NCBI GenBank assembly: GCA_947063855.1 | Contig: CAMSTW010000010.1 | Span: forward strand, 1-64,000 | Direction of reading: 5' to 3' | Length of the DNA: 64,000 bases | Source of the DNA: an uncultured Dorea sp. | Lineage (GTDB): Bacteria > Bacillota > Clostridia > Lachnospirales > Lachnospiraceae | Shown here: positions 34,947-43,714 of the stretch, piece after piece | Numbering within the stretch: the first letter of the stretch is position 1 | Layout: the number at the start of each line of letters is the position of its first letter | The notes under the pieces: generated by a model | Told to the model about the DNA's origin: nothing | Seen by the model: only the letters and a program-made list of their open reading frames with translations | Database searches by the model: none | Program-made: the position numbers and the translations under genes

Positions 34947-35950
34947 GGCCTTCTCCTTCTGTTCTTCCTGCCGTCTTCCTTGTTCCTGCCTCTGCCGCGG
35001 TTCTCATACTCTTCATACGCCTTGACAATCTTCTGGACCAATGGATGCCGTACAACATCCTTACTGGTCAGGTTACAGATTGCGATATCATCTATATTCT
35101 TCAGGACAGAGACCGCGATATCCAGACCCGACACCTGTCCGGGCGCCAGATCCTTCTGGGTGACATCACCGGTAACGGCCACCTTGGAACCAAAACCGAT
35201 TCTGGTCAGAAACATCTTCATCTGCGCGGGCGTCGTATTCTGCGCTTCGTCCAGTATGATGAAAGCATTATCCAGGGTCCTCCCCCGCATATACGCCAAA
35301 GGCGCCACTTCAATCAGCCCTTTCTCGGAGTTCTTCAGAAAACTCTCTGCTCCCATAATCTGATACAATGCGTCATATAACGGACGAAGATACGGATCGA
35401 TCTTACTCTGCAGGTCTCCCGGAAGGAACCCCAGCTTCTCCCCCGCTTCTATGGCCGGGCGCGTCAGGATGATACGTCCCACCTCGTTATTGCGGAAGGC
35501 TGTAATCGCCATGGCCATGGCGAGATAGGTCTTGCCGGTTCCGGCAGGCCCTAACCCAAATACAATCATCTTCCTCCGCATGGCATCTACATACTTCTTC
35601 TGACCGATGGTCTTGGGCTTGATCGGCTTCCCCTGCAGCGTATGGCAGATGATATCCGAATCAATCTCAAGTACACTTCCCTCACTGTCCTCCATCACCA
35701 GCGCAAGGGTGTAATCCACATTCTGCTCCTGGATCGTATTACCCCTCCGGGACAGTTCCACCAACTGCCCTAAGACCTTCTTCGCCTTCTCAACATTCAC
35801 CGCTTCCCCCATGATCTTCATGCTCTCTCCCCTGGCAATCAGCGTCACATGGAGCGTGCGCTCTATCTTCTTCGCATAAGCATCAAACTGGCCGAACACG
35901 TTGCTCTCATGTTCAGCTGGTATATCCATGACTGCTTCCATTAATCCCAT
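34943..35950 (-). CDS. PhoH family ATPase
   Basis: Protein of 335 aa. The C-terminal ATPase has Walker A GLGPAGTGKTYLAMAMA and Walker B FIILDEAQNTTP; the N-terminal ~100 residues look like a KH/RNA-binding region. PhoH proteins are thought to work with YbeY in RNA handling, and here the two genes overlap by 4 bp. In many Firmicutes the 7TM-HD phosphodiesterase gene pgpH lies between phoH and ybeY; it is missing from this position. AGGAG lies seven bases before the ATG. Confidence 0.94.
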   Translation of the reverse strand: MGLMEAVMDIPAEHESNVFGQFDAYAKKIERTLHVTLIARGESMKIMGEAVNVEKAKKVLGQLVELSRRGNTIQEQNVDYTLALVMEDSEGSVLEIDSDIICHTLQGKPIKPKTIGQKKYVDAMRRKMIVFGLGPAGTGKTYLAMAMAITAFRNNEVGRIILTRPAIEAGEKLGFLPGDLQSKIDPYLRPLYDALYQIMGAESFLKNSEKGLIEVAPLAYMRGRTLDNAFIILDEAQNTTPAQMKMFLTRIGFGSKVAVTGDVTQKDLAPGQVSGLDIAVSVLKNIDDIAICNLTSKDVVRHPLVQKIVKAYEEYENRGRGRNKEDGRKNRRRRP

Positions 35951-35954
35951 CCGT

Positions 35955-36075
35955 TATTCTCCTGTCTCATCTTGTTCTTCTGCACCTGTCTCATCCTGTC
36001 CCTTAGCCGCCCAATCTTACGGTACGCAGATTCCCGTGTCTATTCGCTTGTCTCCTCCTGCTCCTTAGCCGCCCC
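35955..36075. repeat. Imperfect duplication of the yqfD 3' end
   Basis: The yqfD tail (minus strand GGGGCGGCTAAGGAGCAGGA...) is followed about 60 bp later by GGGCGGCTAAGGGACAGGAT..., and GATGAGACAGG occurs twice before the phoH start. It looks like a short tandem duplication that spilled coding sequence past the stop. Confidence 0.55.
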
Positions 36076-37413
36076 GATCTCCGGCATCCCGGATGCCGCC
36101 TGTGTGCCGACCGGCATCAGCACGGTGAGTCTTCCCCTTGCCTCGGCTTTTTGGGACCCTGTGTATATTTTAACATCATTCTCAATAATTTCTACCCCTT
36201 TTTTCTCCAAATCTTTACAATAACGCTGAAAATTTCCGCTTAATCGCTGCCGGATCTCTGTTTTCGTATATTTTATGCCCTCAGAATCATATGGCTTTGC
36301 CGTTCTTTTCCCGTAAAATACCGGCAGATAGAAGTTTGCTCCGATGCACAGCTGCTTCTCAAAAGCATGCATTTCCCATGAATCATACCGGTTCTCTATG
36401 CTTCCAAGCCTTATATCATAATCTCCTATTTTTAAAAAGTATTCCACTTTTTCCAGAGAAGATTGCTCCTTTTTCCTGTAAATATATTCTTTCTTCTCAT
36501 ACGCCGTCTCCATCCCGTCCTGATATTCCATCACCGTCCTGCCCTGGATATCCGCATCGGATACATGGTTCTGATAGGCGACGACCGTTCCCGCGTCATC
36601 CACCACCGGAACATGGCCGGATACCAGAATGTCTCCTGCCTTCACTTCGGCGCCTTCACTGACCATGGGTATTCCGCTGCGGGGAACCAGCTTTGTGATG
36701 ACACAGTCCCTGTCGGCCACAATATCTGTCGCCTGTCCCTGCCGGTCTGCCATCTGCTCTTCCTGTCCGGTCCCGTCTTCTCCTGCCTGCGCTTCGCCTG
36801 CATTGCCATAGACATCTGTTCCTGCCTCCTCCCTGTCATCCCCCTGCAGCGCCGCGTCATCCGCATCCGGAATCGTATCTTCATTCTCCTTCACCTGTAT
36901 GATGAGACGTGTCCCTCTGATGGATGCCGACACCCAGATGATATCATCATATTCCTTACGGATATCCTTCACGATTCTTGCGCAGTCCACCTCCTTAACC
37001 TGCATTCCGTTTCTTACCTCACGAGTCTCAAGAAACTTAAGCAGCGTATCGTCCGTGTACGTCTGATTGCCCGTGATATCAATATTCCAGATATATCTGG
37101 ACATCACAAAAACCAGTGCAAGGAATACGAATGCACCCCCGAAAAACATCTTGCGTTTACGATATTTATGTAAAAAAAAAGGAAGACCGGACCGCTCTAC
37201 AATACTCACTTTTGTTCCCGTCTTCCTGATAATCGGTTTTAACTTTCGGAAGCCTTCAATTGAGATATTCGTCTCATAAGCCCGGCCTGCCGGTTCGAGC
37301 CCCCACAATATGATTCCCCTGTGACTGCATGCATTCAAGAATCTCTCCGCTGAATATCCTGCAATCCGGATACGGATATATCCTCTAACATATCGGATGA
37401 TCTTTAACAGCAA
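36040..37413 (-). CDS. yqfD: Sporulation protein YqfD
   Basis: Protein of 457 aa, somewhat longer than the usual ~400. N-terminal cytoplasmic part (RYVRGYIRIRIAGYSAERFL), a single membrane segment near residues 92-110 (MFFGGAFVFLALVFVMSRYI), then an outer domain with RGTRLIIQVKE and GDILVSGHVP. An acidic, glutamine-rich insert at about residues 180-235 accounts for the extra length. It is made in the mother cell in Bacillus. The start is TTG with AGGAGGAGG eight bases upstream. Together with yqfC and the phoH-ybeY pair it forms the conserved Firmicute cluster. Confidence 0.92.
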   Translation of the reverse strand: MLLKIIRYVRGYIRIRIAGYSAERFLNACSHRGIILWGLEPAGRAYETNISIEGFRKLKPIIRKTGTKVSIVERSGLPFFLHKYRKRKMFFGGAFVFLALVFVMSRYIWNIDITGNQTYTDDTLLKFLETREVRNGMQVKEVDCARIVKDIRKEYDDIIWVSASIRGTRLIIQVKENEDTIPDADDAALQGDDREEAGTDVYGNAGEAQAGEDGTGQEEQMADRQGQATDIVADRDCVITKLVPRSGIPMVSEGAEVKAGDILVSGHVPVVDDAGTVVAYQNHVSDADIQGRTVMEYQDGMETAYEKKEYIYRKKEQSSLEKVEYFLKIGDYDIRLGSIENRYDSWEMHAFEKQLCIGANFYLPVFYGKRTAKPYDSEGIKYTKTEIRQRLSGNFQRYCKDLEKKGVEIIENDVKIYTGSQKAEARGRLTVLMPVGTQAASGMPEIGAAKEQEETSE

Positions 37414-37427
37414 TATTGTACCTCCTC

Positions 37428-37748
37428 CTAATGCTGATACTCAATGGACTTAATGTGCCCGTTCACTTTCATCTCATCATTGGTGTAGTATACAACCAGA
37501 AGCCGCTGGCCCGTAATACGAATCTGCCCTGTCTTCGTCTGGACGCGCACCAGCGAATCCGTATATTCAATGATCCCCCGGTAGTTCTCCAGGCACAACT
37601 CCATCTGGCCGGTAACGGTCAGCACAGGCATGCCAAGAGCCACGTCCTTGGGAAGCTCTGATAATTCCGCAATCTTATTTCTGAAAGAATGACTTTCTTC
37701 ATCCTGTCTCTGATTCTGTCTTTTCTCTCTCATAGAAACGCCATTCAT
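37428..37748 (-). CDS. yqfC: Sporulation protein YqfC
   Basis: Protein of about 101-106 aa, YabP/YqfC-type: ELPKDVALGMPVLTVTGQME and ENYRGIIEYTDSLVRVQTK are typical, and it ends in KVNGHIKSIEYQ. It sits directly before yqfD. Two ATGs (37748 and 37733) are possible and neither has a good ribosome site; the promoter placed at 37761-37789 would favour the second. Expected in the mother cell during sporulation. Confidence 0.92.
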   Translation of the reverse strand: MNGVSMREKRQNQRQDEESHSFRNKIAELSELPKDVALGMPVLTVTGQMELCLENYRGIIEYTDSLVRVQTKTGQIRITGQRLLVVYYTNDEMKVNGHIKSIEYQH

Positions 37749-37760
37749 AGAATTTATAGT

Positions 37761-37789
37761 AATCTATGCGGTATACGCTCGGATTATGC
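37761..37789 (-). promoter_or_regulatory. SigE-type promoter ahead of yqfC
   Basis: Minus strand GCATAAT, 14-bp spacer, CATAGATT: close to the mother-cell SigE pattern (ATA at -35, CATAnnnT at -10). Bacillus yqfC is SigE-controlled, which fits. Read by eye only. Confidence 0.5.
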
Positions 37790-38119
37790 ATGCCATTCGC
37801 AGGAGAACATATGTACCGGCACTGTCTTAAACAAGGTGGACAGTACGACCAGCCCCCATAAGATTCCCTGCTCCTGCCTTCTGCCGCATCCCAGCCTCCG
37901 GAAACGCATAAAACTATCGTTCAACCTTGATCTTCCTCTTCTCAGATCTGCGATAATCTTCATCCCTGCAAATGACTGAAAAGCCGTCATACAGAATATC
38001 ACACAGTTCTTCCAGAACTGCCGTCTCCCTGCCAGAAGATAATATATGCCTTCTAATATACCGATAAATGTTGCTATATGATGAATCCCGATACAAAATG
38101 ATAATTCCTTCTTCCGCAT
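37784..38119 (-). CDS. Hypothetical small protein with one hydrophobic stretch
   Basis: ORF of 111 aa, start ATG preceded by AAAGGGGG and a possible TACAAT -10 box. The N-terminus (HHIATFIGILEGIYYLLAG) is hydrophobic and the C-terminal half is arginine-rich, then hydrophobic again. I recognise no family. In other Firmicutes rpsU and yqeY lie before yqfC, but neither is here. The ribosome site supports it, the odd composition argues against; treat as uncertain. Confidence 0.4.
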   Translation of the reverse strand: MRKKELSFCIGIHHIATFIGILEGIYYLLAGRRQFWKNCVIFCMTAFQSFAGMKIIADLRRGRSRLNDSFMRFRRLGCGRRQEQGILWGLVVLSTLFKTVPVHMFSCEWHA

Positions 38120-38289
38120 GTCCCCTTATCCCCCTTTATAGTCCTGTCTCTATTGTACAGGATTTTGCTGTCGGAAAATAGTAAAATCATTCGCAATTTT
38201 CTACATTTTTCGTGCTAAAGCTTTTATCCTATAAAGGTGCGGGTTGTAACCGGGACTTCCAAACAGACGGCACATCCTGCAATATGCAT

Positions 38290-38340
38290 AAAATAAGGAG
38301 CAGTTCCCGGCATTATGATCATAATCCCCGGATCTGCTCC
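38290..38340 (-). terminator. Intrinsic terminator after the YjfB-like gene
   Basis: Minus strand GGAGCAG ... ATTATGATCATAAT ... CTGCTCC followed by TTATTTT. Long stem with small internal loops, 16 bp past the stop. Confidence 0.75.
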
Positions 38341-38356
38341 TCATCTTTCATACAGA

Positions 38357-38554
38357 TCAGACCAGAATATCAATATTCTCTCCCAGTCCCGGTATCGATG
38401 CGCCTCCCGAGATCTGCGCCGCCGATTCCAGCATCTCTGCCATCGCCTCAGTAGACATCTCCATCGTGTCCATGACCTTGGCCATCATGGCATATCCGAC
38501 GTTCACCTGCAGCTTCTCCATAGACATGGCCGTTGATAATGCAGCAATATCCAT
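38357..38554 (-). CDS. YjfB family putative motility protein
   Basis: Protein of 65 aa starting MDIAALSTAMSMEKLQVNVG; helical, with methionine-rich MDTMEMSTEAMAEMLE and a glycine-rich tail. This matches the YjfB family, whose Bacillus member belongs to the SigD motility regulon. The ATG at 38554 has AAAGGAG nine bases upstream, so the longer track version is rejected. A SigD-like promoter is visible about 150 bp upstream and a terminator follows, making it a single-gene unit. Molecular role not known. Confidence 0.85.
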   Translation of the reverse strand: MDIAALSTAMSMEKLQVNVGYAMMAKVMDTMEMSTEAMAEMLESAAQISGGASIPGLGENIDILV

Positions 38555-38702
38555 ATATTCACCCACTCCTTTCCTGCATCCGGAAGACTGCCTTAAAACT
38601 GCTTTCCGCAAGATGTGCGTCCCACTTTGCAGGGAATGCAGGGAATGAGTTTTTAGACAGTCTTCCGGGTATCATACCTCATAAATGTGTCTGCATATCT
38701 AT

Positions 38703-38728
38703 ATATCGGACTCATTTAAACATACTTA
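38703..38728 (-). promoter_or_regulatory. SigD (FliA)-like promoter for the YjfB-like gene
   Basis: Minus strand TAAG, 14-bp spacer, TCCGATAT, close to the SigD pattern TAAA-N15-GCCGATAT. It lies ~150 bp before the YjfB-like start. The family is SigD-controlled in Bacillus, which supports the reading. Confidence 0.55.
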
Positions 38729-38790
38729 ATGTTAAAATAAAAATTTTGTCTGCCAGATACCTGAATTGTTCAGAACAATTCCCGCACATC

Positions 38791-38822
38791 CAAAAACGCA
38801 CATCCCAATCCGGGATGTGCGT
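38791..38822 (-). terminator. Intrinsic terminator after ilvC
   Basis: ACGCACATCCC and GGGATGTGCGT form a perfect 11-bp stem with a 5-nt loop, followed on the minus strand by five U. It lies 12 bp past the ilvC stop. Confidence 0.9.
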
Positions 38823-38833
38823 CACACGTAATC

Positions 38834-40021
<1,188 letters not shown>

Positions 40022-40052
40022 TTATCCTGATATCGCTGCGAATAAATGAACA

Positions 40053-40550
40053 TTAGTCAATATATGTAACATCCTTGCTCCCGCGGGCCAGACCGGTAAT
40101 CCCGGTCCTGGCAAGTTCCAGGATCTCATACCCGTCCAGCAGATTCAAAAACGCCTCCAGCTTCGACTGATTCCCGGTCAGCTCAATCATCAGGGACTCA
40201 TTCTCCACGTCCACAATCTTGGCGCGGAAGATATCCGCCACAGAGATAATCTCTGAACGCTCCGTCTTATCGGCCCGTACCTTGATCATAATCAGCTCGC
40301 GGTACACGGACTCCTCTGGCTTCAACACCTTAATTTCTATTACGTCTTCCAGTTTCCTTACCTGCTTCTCAATCTGCGCCAGTATCAGCTCGTCCCCCGA
40401 CGCAACAATGGTAATCCGCGTAAATCTCGGATCTGCCGTCACTCCGGCAGTGATACTGTCAATACTGTACCCGCGTCTGCTGAAAAGCCCGGATATGCGG
40501 CTTAAGACACCTGTCGTATTATCAACAATCAACGAATAAACTCTCTGCAT
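40053..40550 (-). CDS. ilvN: Acetolactate synthase small (regulatory) subunit
   Basis: Protein of 165 aa. The N-terminal ACT domain starts RVYSLIVDNTTGVLSRISGL then FSRRGYSIDSI, the valine-binding signature; the C-terminal ~80 residues are the second ACT-like domain. It gives feedback control to the large subunit, but no ilvB gene is in this window. A GAGGTG site precedes the ATG. A very good sigma-A promoter and a symmetric hairpin lie just upstream, so regulation probably acts there. Confidence 0.95.
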   Translation of the reverse strand: MQRVYSLIVDNTTGVLSRISGLFSRRGYSIDSITAGVTADPRFTRITIVASGDELILAQIEKQVRKLEDVIEIKVLKPEESVYRELIMIKVRADKTERSEIISVADIFRAKIVDVENESLMIELTGNQSKLEAFLNLLDGYEILELARTGITGLARGSKDVTYID

Positions 40551-40574
40551 AATGCACCTCTTTCTTTCAATTAT

Positions 40575-40600
40575 AAAAAACAGAGTGCGTTCTGTTTTTT
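40575..40600. promoter_or_regulatory. Perfect hairpin at the ilvN transcription start
   Basis: AAAAAACAGA and TCTGTTTTTT are perfect 10-bp arms around a 6-nt loop. The hairpin covers the expected +1 of the ilvN promoter and ends in a U-run on both strands. Could be an operator, an early terminator or a 5' mRNA stabiliser. Confidence 0.6.
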
Positions 40601-40601
40601 A

Positions 40602-40630
40602 ATCATAACAATATCTATTCTCTTTGTCAA
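40602..40630 (-). promoter_or_regulatory. Sigma-A promoter for ilvN-ilvC
   Basis: Minus strand TTGACA, 17-bp spacer, TATGAT, about 50 bp before the ilvN ATG. One mismatch from consensus at ideal spacing. Confidence 0.85.
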
Positions 40631-40664
40631 GTAAAAACCGAATTATTTTAAACTTTTGAAAACC

Positions 40665-41054
40665 TTAAAGATGAAAATGGTCAATAATCTGCCGTGCAAA
40701 GGGTTCCGGCTTGGAAGTTGCCACAACCAGTCTCCTGCCCTGATTCTTAAGCTCCTGTAACACGGCCTCTATTCCCTCATATACCCGGTTCTCAAAGATC
40801 CCTTTCTCCCGGTAATATTCCCTATAGTAACGGATGGCTTCCTCACACTGCTCCCCTGAAAATCCATAGAATCTCTCGAAGGATGCTTTGAGCGGCGGTC
40901 CGATAAACGGATAGAGCTTCTTGCGGTCTGTCTCTTCAATTCCATACTTTCCAAGCGCATACATGACCGAATTCGTAATACCCAGCGAAGAATCCGTCAA
41001 TGTCCCGTCCAGATCGAAGAAATAGATCTCATAGTTACTGTTCTCATGCTTCAT
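40665..41054 (-). pseudogene. Truncated HAD family hydrolase (phosphoglycolate phosphatase-like)
   Basis: ORF of 129 aa. The N-terminus is a good HAD hydrolase: IYFFDLDGTLTDSSLG (motif I, nucleophile Asp), a helical cap domain, and VVATSKPEPFA (motif II Ser/Thr region). It stops after IIDHFHL, where related ~215-aa enzymes continue with motif III lysine and the motif IV acidic pair. The missing third is not found downstream; the ilvN promoter follows directly. It should therefore be inactive unless the short form has another use. The start has AGGAG at good spacing. Confidence 0.8.
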
Positions 41055-41242
41055 GACTCTTTACTCCTGCCTTGAAATTTTCTGTTATCAGGAATCCTAT
41101 CATTTCCTTAACAAGAATTCTATCACAGGGAATCCTCAATAACAAGCTTCTGGCCAGTCAAAAATATGTATGAAAAATGTGTAGAATTCAATTGGAATAT
41201 AGTGTAAACTGATAAAAACAATTCCATGAGGAGGAATCGGAT

Positions 41243-41863
41243 ATGAGTACAATGAAGGAAAGAATGCACACCGGAGAGCTCTACCTTCCGGGAGACGACG
41301 AGATCATGACAGAACAGATCAGAAGGCTTGAGCTGCTTTATGATTTTAACAATTCACGGCCGTCAGAAGGGGAAAGACGCCAGGCCTTATTAAAGGAGAT
41401 GTTCGCAGAGATAGGCAGGGACTGCTACATCGAGCCTCCCCTTCACGCCAACCAGAGCGGAGCCTTCGTCCACTTCGGGGAGGGCGTCTATGCGAATTTC
41501 AATCTGACGCTGGTCGATGATACGCACATCTATGTAGGCGATCATACCATGTTCGCCCCAAACGTGACCATCGCCACCGCAGGTCACCCTCTTCTCCCCG
41601 AATTGCGCGACACCTGGCACTACCAATACAACATGCCCGTGCACATCGGCAAGAACTGCTGGATCGGAGCCGGAGCAGTGATACTGCCCGGAATCACAAT
41701 CGGCGATCATACGGTAGTCGGAGCCGGAAGCATCGTTACCAAAGACCTGCCGGCCAACGTACTGGCAGTCGGGAACCCATGCCGGATCCTTCGAGAAATC
41801 GGTGAGCATGACCGGGAATACTATTACAAAGACAGGAAGATTGATTACGATTCGTTAAAATAA
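41243..41863 (+). CDS. Maltose/galactoside-type sugar O-acetyltransferase
   Basis: Protein of 206 aa of the LacA/Maa family (left-handed beta-helix acetyltransferase). N-terminal MKERMHTGELYLPGDDEIMT is the family start; ANFNLTLVDD and IYVGDHTMFAPNVTIATAGH hold the catalytic His; IGKNCWIGAGAVILPGITIG shows the hexapeptide repeats. It transfers acetyl from CoA to a sugar hydroxyl. Plus strand, single gene, GAGGAGG before the ATG. It shares a stem-loop 3' end with the convergent anti-sigma gene. Confidence 0.93.
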   Translation: MSTMKERMHTGELYLPGDDEIMTEQIRRLELLYDFNNSRPSEGERRQALLKEMFAEIGRDCYIEPPLHANQSGAFVHFGEGVYANFNLTLVDDTHIYVGDHTMFAPNVTIATAGHPLLPELRDTWHYQYNMPVHIGKNCWIGAGAVILPGITIGDHTVVGAGSIVTKDLPANVLAVGNPCRILREIGEHDREYYYKDRKIDYDSLK

Positions 41864-41954
41864 CTCAAATCCGGCCGCCAGGGAGATATCTACGAAATAT
41901 AAGGCCGGCATGATCGAAGACGAGCCTGTGCTTTGCGAAAAACATCCTGGACCA

Positions 41955-41974
41955 CCCCGCAGCAAGCTGCGGGG
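41955..41974. terminator. GC-rich stem-loop between convergent genes
   Basis: CCCCGCAGC-AA-GCTGCGGGG, 9-bp arms. It lies 3 bp past the anti-sigma stop and ~90 bp past the acetyltransferase stop. U-runs are weak on both sides, so termination strength is unclear. Confidence 0.6.
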
Positions 41975-41977
41975 TAA

Positions 41978-42961
41978 TTACTTAAGCTTGTATTCCACAT
42001 CATTCACAATCACGCTCTCGATTTCATCCACATCAAAGATTCTTCGGAACTCATCCATACGTTCCACCCGGCAGTTCTTTCTCCCGGGCCTCTTACTGGA
42101 ACTCTGAGAGCCTCCTCCTATCGCCCAGCGCGCATCCACCGGATCTCCTTCATACCCCATATTTCCTTCCAGCAGTCTGATCTTTCTGCCGTCTTTCATG
42201 ACAGCCGTCACTGTGGGATAAAAATACTCTGCCGGCTCTTCACCGTCTGTCCCGGTTGTTCTTTCAACCGAATACCCTTTCAACTTTATTCCCATCCGCC
42301 GGATCTCTATCTTCCGGAACTGTATCCCTTCCGGGAATTCATTCCTGTCCGGCCGCACTGTAACCACCTTCTTATTGCTGTTTCGGATCCGGACTGAGAG
42401 CGTCAGCGTCTCATCCCCATGTTCTTCAAGCCATTCCCTGTCCGGGATTCCAGGTATGCCTTCCCCGTATAAGACCTGACAGGTTCTTCCTCTTATCGTA
42501 TATTCCGCAAAATAATATTTCTTTCCCTCTTCCCGGCCGTACAGACTGACCGTTCCGCCGCCGCTTGACGGGAAACTTATACTTGGCGTCGAATCACTCT
42601 TCATAAGCTCCTCCCGGCTTCGTTCATTCAACGCCTCGACCGAGATCAGTATGACCTTCACATCTCCGTCTACCAGCATATCCTCTATCCGCAGGCGGTA
42701 ATCGTCATTTTCCGTTTCATAGGATTCATTCAGCAGCAATCCGCTCCAGATACCCTCCCTGCCTCCATAAAAGAACCGTTGAAACTGCTCCGGATACCTT
42801 GACGCCGCATACACTGCCGCGCCTGCAAGCAGACAGATCACTCCCACAAGGATGGACGCGGCAATCTGCTTATAGCCTCTGACCTTCGTCTCTCCTGTCC
42901 CGATATCATCCAGCAGTTCCGCCGGGATATCGTCAAACAGGTCTGTTATTCTCTTCTTCAT
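41978..42961 (-). CDS. Anti-sigma-factor-like membrane protein partner of ECF sigma
   Basis: Protein of 327 aa with a ~30-residue cytoplasmic N-terminus, one membrane segment (ASILVGVICLLAGAAVYAA, about residues 34-52) and a ~270-residue outer domain with beta-rich stretches (VKVILISVEAL, KVVTVRPDRNEF). The layout resembles DUF4179-type anti-sigma proteins. Its start overlaps the sigma-factor stop by 4 bp (ATGA), the usual arrangement of a sigma/anti-sigma pair. The signal sensed is unknown. No catalytic motif is seen. Confidence 0.7.
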   Translation of the reverse strand: MKKRITDLFDDIPAELLDDIGTGETKVRGYKQIAASILVGVICLLAGAAVYAASRYPEQFQRFFYGGREGIWSGLLLNESYETENDDYRLRIEDMLVDGDVKVILISVEALNERSREELMKSDSTPSISFPSSGGGTVSLYGREEGKKYYFAEYTIRGRTCQVLYGEGIPGIPDREWLEEHGDETLTLSVRIRNSNKKVVTVRPDRNEFPEGIQFRKIEIRRMGIKLKGYSVERTTGTDGEEPAEYFYPTVTAVMKDGRKIRLLEGNMGYEGDPVDARWAIGGGSQSSSKRPGRKNCRVERMDEFRRIFDVDEIESVIVNDVEYKLK

Positions 42962-43512
42962 TGACAGATCCCCCTTTCCTGCAAATGTACCTTCAGCTTT
43001 TCCCTGCCTCGTTTCAGCTTGGATTTCACCGTATTCCTCCGGATTCCCATCGACTTCGAGATGATCTCTGTCGTCTCATACAGGAAATAGTAACGAATCA
43101 TGATTTCCCTCTCGTCACGTTTCAGACACTCCAGCGATTCTTTAAGAAGCCCGGCCCTCTCCTCCCTCTCAAGTCCCTGGCAGAAATCCGTAATCTCTAT
43201 ATAATCCTCATCCTGGATGGGTACGGCGGCAGGATTCTTCTTAAGCTCCCGCAACTTGTTCTTCGCCTGGTTTCTTGCCGCCGCAGTAAGATACGCCCGA
43301 AGGCTGCCCTTGTCCGGATCGATCGAATCCACATGCCGCCATACATTGTAGAACACGTCATTGGCAATCTCCCGGATATCCTCCCTTGTCATGGCCTGTC
43401 CGGCCACATTTGCAATCACCTTATGCAGATAAGATTCGTATATGCCGATCAATTCCTGAAGCGCCGCCTCTTCTCCTTCTTTCATCCTGTCAAGAAGTTC
43501 CTGCTCCCTCAT
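42958..43512 (-). CDS. ECF-type RNA polymerase sigma factor
   Basis: Protein of 184 aa from the ATG at 43512 (AAGG seven bases upstream). Region 2 is seen in EDIREIANDVFYNVWRHVDS and region 4 in ECLKRDEREIMIRYYFLYET then TEIISKSMGIRRNTVKSKLK, a helix-turn-helix. Short length and absence of regions 1 and 3 mark it as ECF. It is translated together with the downstream membrane anti-sigma-like protein. Likely responds to envelope stress; its target promoters are not known. Confidence 0.92.
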   Translation of the reverse strand: MREQELLDRMKEGEEAALQELIGIYESYLHKVIANVAGQAMTREDIREIANDVFYNVWRHVDSIDPDKGSLRAYLTAAARNQAKNKLRELKKNPAAVPIQDEDYIEITDFCQGLEREERAGLLKESLECLKRDEREIMIRYYFLYETTEIISKSMGIRRNTVKSKLKRGREKLKVHLQERGICQ

Positions 43513-43654
43513 ACCATCACCTTCTTCCTCCAGCGTCCGTGATTCCGCTGTAAAATAAGCCTGCCCTGCCGCGTACTGCAATCTTTTGGCTCTTGAATAT
43601 TTCCTTATACTCTAATATACACATACCTGGGTTAGGCGGTTGCATCCTTTTAAC

Positions 43655-43690
43655 GAAAAAAAGAGGTTGTTGCAAAACAACCCCTTTTCT
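43655..43690 (-). terminator. Intrinsic terminator after the L,D-transpeptidase gene
   Basis: Minus strand AGGGGTTGTT-TTGC-AACAACCTCTTTTTTT: strong stem and seven U. It lies ~25 bp past the stop and separates the gene from the sigma-factor operon. Confidence 0.9.
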
Positions 43691-43714
43691 TATCCTTAAT
43701 ACAGTACTAATAGA

